Positions 48,467 to 52,921 of a DNA stretch of 52,921 bases are shown one piece after another. The position numbers were made by a program, and so were the translations under genes. Below the pieces are notes generated by a model. It had not been told where the DNA came from, did not search any database, and saw only the letters and a list, made by a program, of their open reading frames with translations. This DNA comes from Mizugakiibacter sediminis (GTDB lineage Bacteria; Pseudomonadota; Gammaproteobacteria; Xanthomonadales; Rhodanobacteraceae). Positions within the stretch are counted from its first letter, which is position 1. Every line of letters starts with the position of its first letter. The stretch is taken from positions 1 to 52,921 of the forward strand of contig NZ_DF970196.1 in assembly GCF_000953855.2 (NCBI RefSeq), in the 5' to 3' direction.

Positions 48467-49948
48467 GTGAGCGAAGAGATCCTGATCAACGTCACCCCGC
48501 GCGAGACCCGCGTGGCGGTGATCGAGAACGGCATGCTGCAGGAAGTGCACGTCGAGCGTGCGCAGAAGCGCGGCTATGTCGGCAACATCTACAAGGGCCG
48601 CGTGCAGCGGGTGATGCCCGGCATGCAGGCGGCGTTCGTCGAGTGCGGCCTGGAGCGCGCGGCGTTCCTGCACGCTTCCGACATCGTGCGCCCGGCGCCG
48701 GCGATCCCGGTGGAAGGCGCCGAGGGCAACGGCCACGCGCCGACGCCGCCGATCGGCGAGCTGGTGCACGAGGGCCAGGAGATCGTCGTGCAGGTGATCA
48801 AGGACCCGATCGGGTCCAAGGGCGCGCGGCTGTCCACGCACCTGTCGATCCCGTCGCGCTACCTGGTGCTGCTGCCGTACTCGCGCATGCTCGGCGTGTC
48901 CGCGCGCATCGAAGACGACGACGAGCGCCAGCGCCTGAAGGAGCTGGTGGCGGAACTGGCCGGCGAGAACCCGCTCGGCTACATCGTGCGCACCAACGCC
49001 GAGGGGCAGTCGCGCGAGGCGCTCGCCTTCGACGTCACCTATCTCGGCAAGGTCTGGCGCGTGGTGCAGGAGAACATCGCCAAGGCGCGCGTCGGCGAGC
49101 GCGTCTACGAGGAGCTGTCGCTGCCGCTGCGCGCGCTGCGCGATGCGCTGCACGAGGGCGTGGAGAAGGTGCGCGTCGACTCGCGCGAGACCTTCGAGAG
49201 GGTGCTGAAGTTCGTCAACAAGTTCATGCCGCAGCTGGCCGACCGCGTCGAGCACTATCCGGGCGAGCGGCCGATCTTCGACCTGTACGGCGCCGAGGAC
49301 GAGATTCAGCGCGCGCTCAACAAGGAAGTGCCATTGAAGTCGGGCGGCTACCTGATCGTCGACCAGACGGAGGCGATGACCACGATCGACGTCAACACCG
49401 GCGGCTTCCTCGGCTCGCGCAACCTCGAGGAGACGGTCTACCGCACCAACCTCGAGGCCGCGCAGGCGGCGGCGCGCCAGCTTCGGCTGCGCAACCTCGG
49501 CGGCATCATCATCATCGACTTCATCGACATGACCGACGCCGAGCACCAGCAGCAGGTGCTGCGGCAGCTGGAGAAGGCGCTGGCGCGCGACCACGCCAAG
49601 ACCACGGTCTATCCGATGTCGCCGCTCGGCCTGGTGGAGATGACGCGCAAGCGCACCACCGAAAGCCTGGAGAGGCAGCTGTGCGAACCGTGTCCGGCAT
49701 GCAACGGCCGCGGCACGCTGAAGACGGCCGAGACCGTCACCTACGAGATCTTCCGCGAGATCACCCGCGCCGTGCGCCAGTTCGAGGCGGAAAAGCTGCT
49801 GGTGATGGCCAGCGCCAAGGTGGTCAACCGCATCCTCGAGGAGGAGTCCGCCGCGGTGGCGGAGCTCGAGGAGTTCATCGGCAAGACCATCCGCTTCCAG
49901 GCCGAGGAGCACTACTCGCAGGAGCAGTACGATGTCGTGCTGCTCTGA
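48467..49948 (+). CDS. rng: Ribonuclease G
   Basis: A 493-residue RNase G, an endoribonuclease that matures the 5' end of 16S rRNA and degrades mRNA. The GTG start gives VSEEILINVTPRETRVAVIE, the family start, with GAGGGGG upstream. S1-like region: RGYVGNIYKGRVQRVMPGMQ, AAFVECGLERAAFLHASDI. Catalytic magnesium site: MTTIDVNTGGFLGSRNLEET and IIIIDFIDMTDAEH. The zinc link is CEPCPACNGRG. The length matches E. coli RNase G (489). The maf-rng-yhdP order is conserved in gammaproteobacteria. Confidence 0.97.
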   Translation: MSEEILINVTPRETRVAVIENGMLQEVHVERAQKRGYVGNIYKGRVQRVMPGMQAAFVECGLERAAFLHASDIVRPAPAIPVEGAEGNGHAPTPPIGELVHEGQEIVVQVIKDPIGSKGARLSTHLSIPSRYLVLLPYSRMLGVSARIEDDDERQRLKELVAELAGENPLGYIVRTNAEGQSREALAFDVTYLGKVWRVVQENIAKARVGERVYEELSLPLRALRDALHEGVEKVRVDSRETFERVLKFVNKFMPQLADRVEHYPGERPIFDLYGAEDEIQRALNKEVPLKSGGYLIVDQTEAMTTIDVNTGGFLGSRNLEETVYRTNLEAAQAAARQLRLRNLGGIIIIDFIDMTDAEHQQQVLRQLEKALARDHAKTTVYPMSPLGLVEMTRKRTTESLERQLCEPCPACNGRGTLKTAETVTYEIFREITRAVRQFEAEKLLVMASAKVVNRILEEESAAVAELEEFIGKTIRFQAEEHYSQEQYDVVLL

Positions 49949-49981
49949 TCGACCACGCGCGGCCGCGGCACGGAGCGACGC

Positions 49982-52921
49982 TTGAACCGCTGGCGACGCG
50001 TACGTTTCGCGGCCGGAGCGCTGGCTGCCGCGCTGCTGGTCGCCGCGGCGGTGGCGATGGGCCTGGCGCAGCTGCTGCTGCCGCTGGCGGCGCGCTACCC
50101 GCAGCGCATCGCCGCGCTGCTGAGCGACCGCCTGCACCGGCCGGTTTCGTTCCAGACGATCCGCGGCGAATGGCAGGCCTCCGGCCCGCTGTTCGCGGTA
50201 TCGCGGCTGACGCTGGGCGCCGGGCCCGACGGCACCGCCATCACGTTGCCCGAGGCGGAACTGAAACTCGACTTCGGCGCCTGGCTGAAGCCGCACAAGC
50301 GCTGGATCGAGCTGCGTCTGTCCGGCCTCGACCTCGAACTGACGCGCGACCTGCAGGGCGCCTGGCACGTGGCCGGCTTCGGCGGCGGCGAAGAGGAAGG
50401 CCAGCGCGCGTCGCTGACCTCGCTGCCCGCCGACCTGCTGGTGCGCGATCTCAGCCTCAGCCTGCTCGATCAGCGAGCGGGCACGCGCTACGTGTTCCTG
50501 GCCGACGTGCTGCGTCTCACCAATGCCGGCGGCGACGTGCGCGTCGCCGGCCGTCTGCACCGCAACGGCGCCGCCGGCAGCCTGCGTTTCGCCGTGCGCA
50601 TGCGGCCCGACCTGCGCGGCGGCGAACTGTATGCGGGCGGTACCGACGTCGATCTCGCCGCCCTGCTGGGCGGCGTCGATCTGCGCGGCTATGCCGTCAA
50701 GCGCGGGCGCGGGCAACTGGAAGCGTGGACCGACTGGCGCGACGGCCGCGTGATCCGCGCCACCGCGCGCCTCGACATCGCCGCCCTCGACGTCGCCAAT
50801 CCCGGCGGCGCGCACGCGCGCATCGGCGTGCTGCGCGGCGTGTTCGACGCGCAGCGCCTGGCGCGCGGTTGGCGCCTCGCCTACGCCGCGCCGTCCACGC
50901 GCGAGGCCGACGGCGGAGTGGCCGTGCTGGACGTCGCCGACGGCGCGCCGCGCCGCTTCGCGCTCGGCGCGCGCGCGCTCGACGTCGCCGGCCTGGCGCC
51001 GCTGGCGGCGCTGCTGCCGCAGGCTTCGCCGGCGCTGGCCGACTGGCTGGCCGCCGCCGCGCCGCACGGGCACATCGCGCAGGCGCGCCTGCGCTGGGCC
51101 GGTGCGCAGGCCTTCGACGTCGAGGCGCAGCTCGACGGCATCGGCTTCGCGCCCAGCGGCGCGCTGCCGGGCATCGATCGCCTGGTCGGCACGCTGCGCG
51201 GCGACGCCGGCGCGCTCAGCCTCGAGCTGCCGGCGCAGTCGACCGTGTTGCGCTACCCGCACGTGTTCCGCGAGCCGTTCGTGCTCGCGAGGCTGGCCGG
51301 CACGGTGGCGGCGTGGAGCGATGCGGACGGCACCCACATCGGCACCGACGCGCTGACCCTCGAAGGCGAAGGCTACGGCGGCCAGGCGCGCGGCGAGATC
51401 CTGCTGCAGGGCGACGGCACGCGGCCTTACCTCGATCTCTACGCCGTCGCCACGCACGGCGACGTGCCCGCGGCCAAGCTGTTCTGGCCGGTCAACGTGA
51501 TGCCGCCGTCGGCGGTGGCGTGGCTGGATCGCGCGCTGGTCGCCGGCCGGCTGACTTCGGCGCGCGTGCTGGTGCGCGGCGATCTCGACGACTGGCCGTT
51601 CCCCGAGCACCGTGGCCGCTTCCAGGCGCTGGGCGAGATCGAGGATGCCACGCTCGACTACGGCGAAGGCTGGCCGCGCGCCGAAGGCATCGCCGCCACC
51701 GCGGACTTCGTCGACGCCGGCATGGTCGTGCAGGCGCGCGCCGCGCAGGTGGCGGGCAACCAGGCCGCGGCCGCGTCGGCGGTCATTCCCGATCTCGCCA
51801 ATGCCGTGCTGACGCTGGCGGTGGAGGGCAGCGGCAAGGCGGCGAACCTGCTGGAGTTCGTGCGCCGCAGCCCGATCGGCGCGCGCTACGGCAGCGCGCT
51901 GAAAGGGCTGCGGCTGAACGGCGGCAGCGGCCGGCTCGGCTTCACCCTGGTGCTGCCGGTCGCGCACGCCGAGCAGTTCGCGCTGGACGGCAAGGTGCAG
52001 CTCGTGGACGCCGACCTGACGGCGAAGGACTGGAACCTGCGCCTCGACAGGATCAACGGCCCGCTGGCCTTCGACGCCGGTGGCTTCACCGCCAGCCCGC
52101 TGACGGCGCGTTTCCACGGCGTGCCGGCCACGCTCGCGCTGGCCGTCGGCAGCGATACCGCCGATCCGGCGCACCAGCTCGAGGCGCGCATGGACGGCCG
52201 CTTCAGCGTCGCCCAGCTCGTCGAAGGCTATCCGCAGCTCGCCAGGCTGCCGCAGGTCGCCAAAGGCGACGGCGATTTCGACATCGGCCTCGTCATTCCG
52301 GCCGCGCCGACGCTGGATGCGGCGACGCCCGTCCTGCAGGTGCGCTCCGATCTGGTCGGCGTGAAGGTGGACCTGCCGGCGCCGCTGGACAAGGCCGCGG
52401 ACGACGCGCTGCCGCTCGATCTGCGCCTGGAGCTGCCGGTGGCCGGCCACGCCTTCACCGTGGCGCTGGGCGACGTGCTGCGCGCGCGCGCGCGCATGAC
52501 GGCCGATCCGAACGCCTGGCCGGCGATGAACATCGCGCTGGGCACGACGATGCCGGCCGACGTCCCGGCCTCGGGCGTGCGCATCGGCGGCCACGCGCAG
52601 CGCTTCGACCTGAGCGGCTGGGCGAAGCTGGCGATGGCGGGCCAGGACCAGGGCCCCAATCCGCTGCAGGGCGCCGACTTCACCACCGCCGACGCGCGCG
52701 TGTTCGGCCGCAGCTTCCGCGCGCTGGCCGTGAAGCTCGCCTTCGAGCCGGCGCAGACCATGCTGAGCCTGTCCGGCGACGCCGTCGCCGGCACGCTGTC
52801 CATTCCGGCGCAGGACCTCGCGCGGCGCGGCATCACCGCGCGCTTCGACCGCCTGCACTGGCCGGAGGAGAGCAGCGGCGCGGCGGGCGCCGCGCCCGCG
52901 CCCGCGGCGCCCGCCGCGGCG
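49982..52921 (+). CDS. yhdP: YhdP family AsmA-like lipid transport protein (partial)
   Basis: A large protein cut by the window end; 980 codons are visible. It starts at a TTG (49982) with GGAG a few bases upstream, giving LNRWRRVRFAAGALAAALLV, a membrane anchor of the usual basic-then-hydrophobic kind. The N-terminal AsmA-like part (FQTIRGEWQASGPLFAVSRL, RWIELRLSGLDLELTRDLQG) and repeated beta segments follow; YhdP bridges the periplasm and moves phospholipids to the outer membrane. FWPVNVMPPSAVAWLDRALV and VRGDLDDWPFPEHRGRFQAL are characteristic of YhdP. It follows rng by 33 bp. Confidence 0.94.
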   Translation, partial: MNRWRRVRFAAGALAAALLVAAAVAMGLAQLLLPLAARYPQRIAALLSDRLHRPVSFQTIRGEWQASGPLFAVSRLTLGAGPDGTAITLPEAELKLDFGAWLKPHKRWIELRLSGLDLELTRDLQGAWHVAGFGGGEEEGQRASLTSLPADLLVRDLSLSLLDQRAGTRYVFLADVLRLTNAGGDVRVAGRLHRNGAAGSLRFAVRMRPDLRGGELYAGGTDVDLAALLGGVDLRGYAVKRGRGQLEAWTDWRDGRVIRATARLDIAALDVANPGGAHARIGVLRGVFDAQRLARGWRLAYAAPSTREADGGVAVLDVADGAPRRFALGARALDVAGLAPLAALLPQASPALADWLAAAAPHGHIAQARLRWAGAQAFDVEAQLDGIGFAPSGALPGIDRLVGTLRGDAGALSLELPAQSTVLRYPHVFREPFVLARLAGTVAAWSDADGTHIGTDALTLEGEGYGGQARGEILLQGDGTRPYLDLYAVATHGDVPAAKLFWPVNVMPPSAVAWLDRALVAGRLTSARVLVRGDLDDWPFPEHRGRFQALGEIEDATLDYGEGWPRAEGIAATADFVDAGMVVQARAAQVAGNQAAAASAVIPDLANAVLTLAVEGSGKAANLLEFVRRSPIGARYGSALKGLRLNGGSGRLGFTLVLPVAHAEQFALDGKVQLVDADLTAKDWNLRLDRINGPLAFDAGGFTASPLTARFHGVPATLALAVGSDTADPAHQLEARMDGRFSVAQLVEGYPQLARLPQVAKGDGDFDIGLVIPAAPTLDAATPVLQVRSDLVGVKVDLPAPLDKAADDALPLDLRLELPVAGHAFTVALGDVLRARARMTADPNAWPAMNIALGTTMPADVPASGVRIGGHAQRFDLSGWAKLAMAGQDQGPNPLQGADFTTADARVFGRSFRALAVKLAFEPAQTMLSLSGDAVAGTLSIPAQDLARRGITARFDRLHWPEESSGAAGAAPAPAAPAAA

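Noticed and set aside
47672-52858. Open frame of about 1730 codons antisense to maf, rng and yhdP
   Set aside because: Shadow of three confident genes; low-complexity composition and no domains.

Overview
The window is about 70% GC chromosomal DNA from a gammaproteobacterium of the Xanthomonadales (Lysobacterales). The evidence is the conserved order leuS-lptE-holA-nadD-rsfS-rlmH-maf-rng-yhdP, together with REP-like intergenic hairpins. Genus cannot be set from sequence reading alone.

Region 1 (1-11400) is host DNA. It holds a Ser/Thr kinase cut by the window edge, a divergent P-loop kinase-like protein, and a leftward group (DUF4442 thioesterase-fold protein, two-helix channel-like membrane protein, CnoX-type thioredoxin-TPR protein, secreted amidohydrolase). 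A rightward housekeeping cluster follows: leuS, lptE, holA, nadD, rsfS and rlmH.

Region 2 (11401-47400) is a complete Mu-like transposable prophage of exactly 36,000 bp. It lies between rlmH and maf, has TGT...ACA ends, and is flanked by the 5-bp duplication TTCGA (11396-11400 and 47401-47405). Its functional left end is at the right of the window. From there, reading leftward, come a c-type repressor (+ strand) facing a Ner-like regulator across an operator-rich switch, small early genes, MuA transposase, MuB ATPase, about ten short semi-early genes including a DUF3164 protein and GemA, a zinc-finger gene with a frameshift, and the Mor activator. Next are a secreted protein and a terminator, then the lysis cassette (holin, lytic transglycosylase, nested Rz/Rz1). 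The head genes follow (gp26-27-like, TerL, portal, F, G, protease-scaffold I, major capsid T), then the tail genes (gp35-48, with sheath, tube, a -1 frameshifted chaperone, tape measure and baseplate). The end of the prophage holds a fibre with a C-terminal intramolecular chaperone, a lower-GC adhesin-like pair, and a DNA adenine methylase in the position where Mu carries mom. Nearly all genes overlap by 1-8 nt, so the few real gaps stand out.

The most unusual feature is the 127-bp gap between head genes G and F (29172-29298). It carries, on the strand opposite to the phage genes, a promoter-like TTGCGG-16 bp-TACAAT. This is followed by a 75-nt sequence that folds as a tRNA-like cloverleaf: 7-bp acceptor stem, D-arm with CCAATGG loop, and T-arm with TTCGAAT loop. 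The anticodon arm is replaced by a hairpin capped with a UCCG tetraloop. It looks like a phage-encoded tRNA mimic without an anticodon. Other points of interest are an unassigned moron between G and I, a lone + strand gene inside the early operon, hairpins behind the two high-copy structural genes, and a hairpin that covers the start codon of the protease gene.

Region 3 (47401-52921) is host DNA again: a hairpin-rich spacer, maf, rng and the start of yhdP, cut by the window edge.
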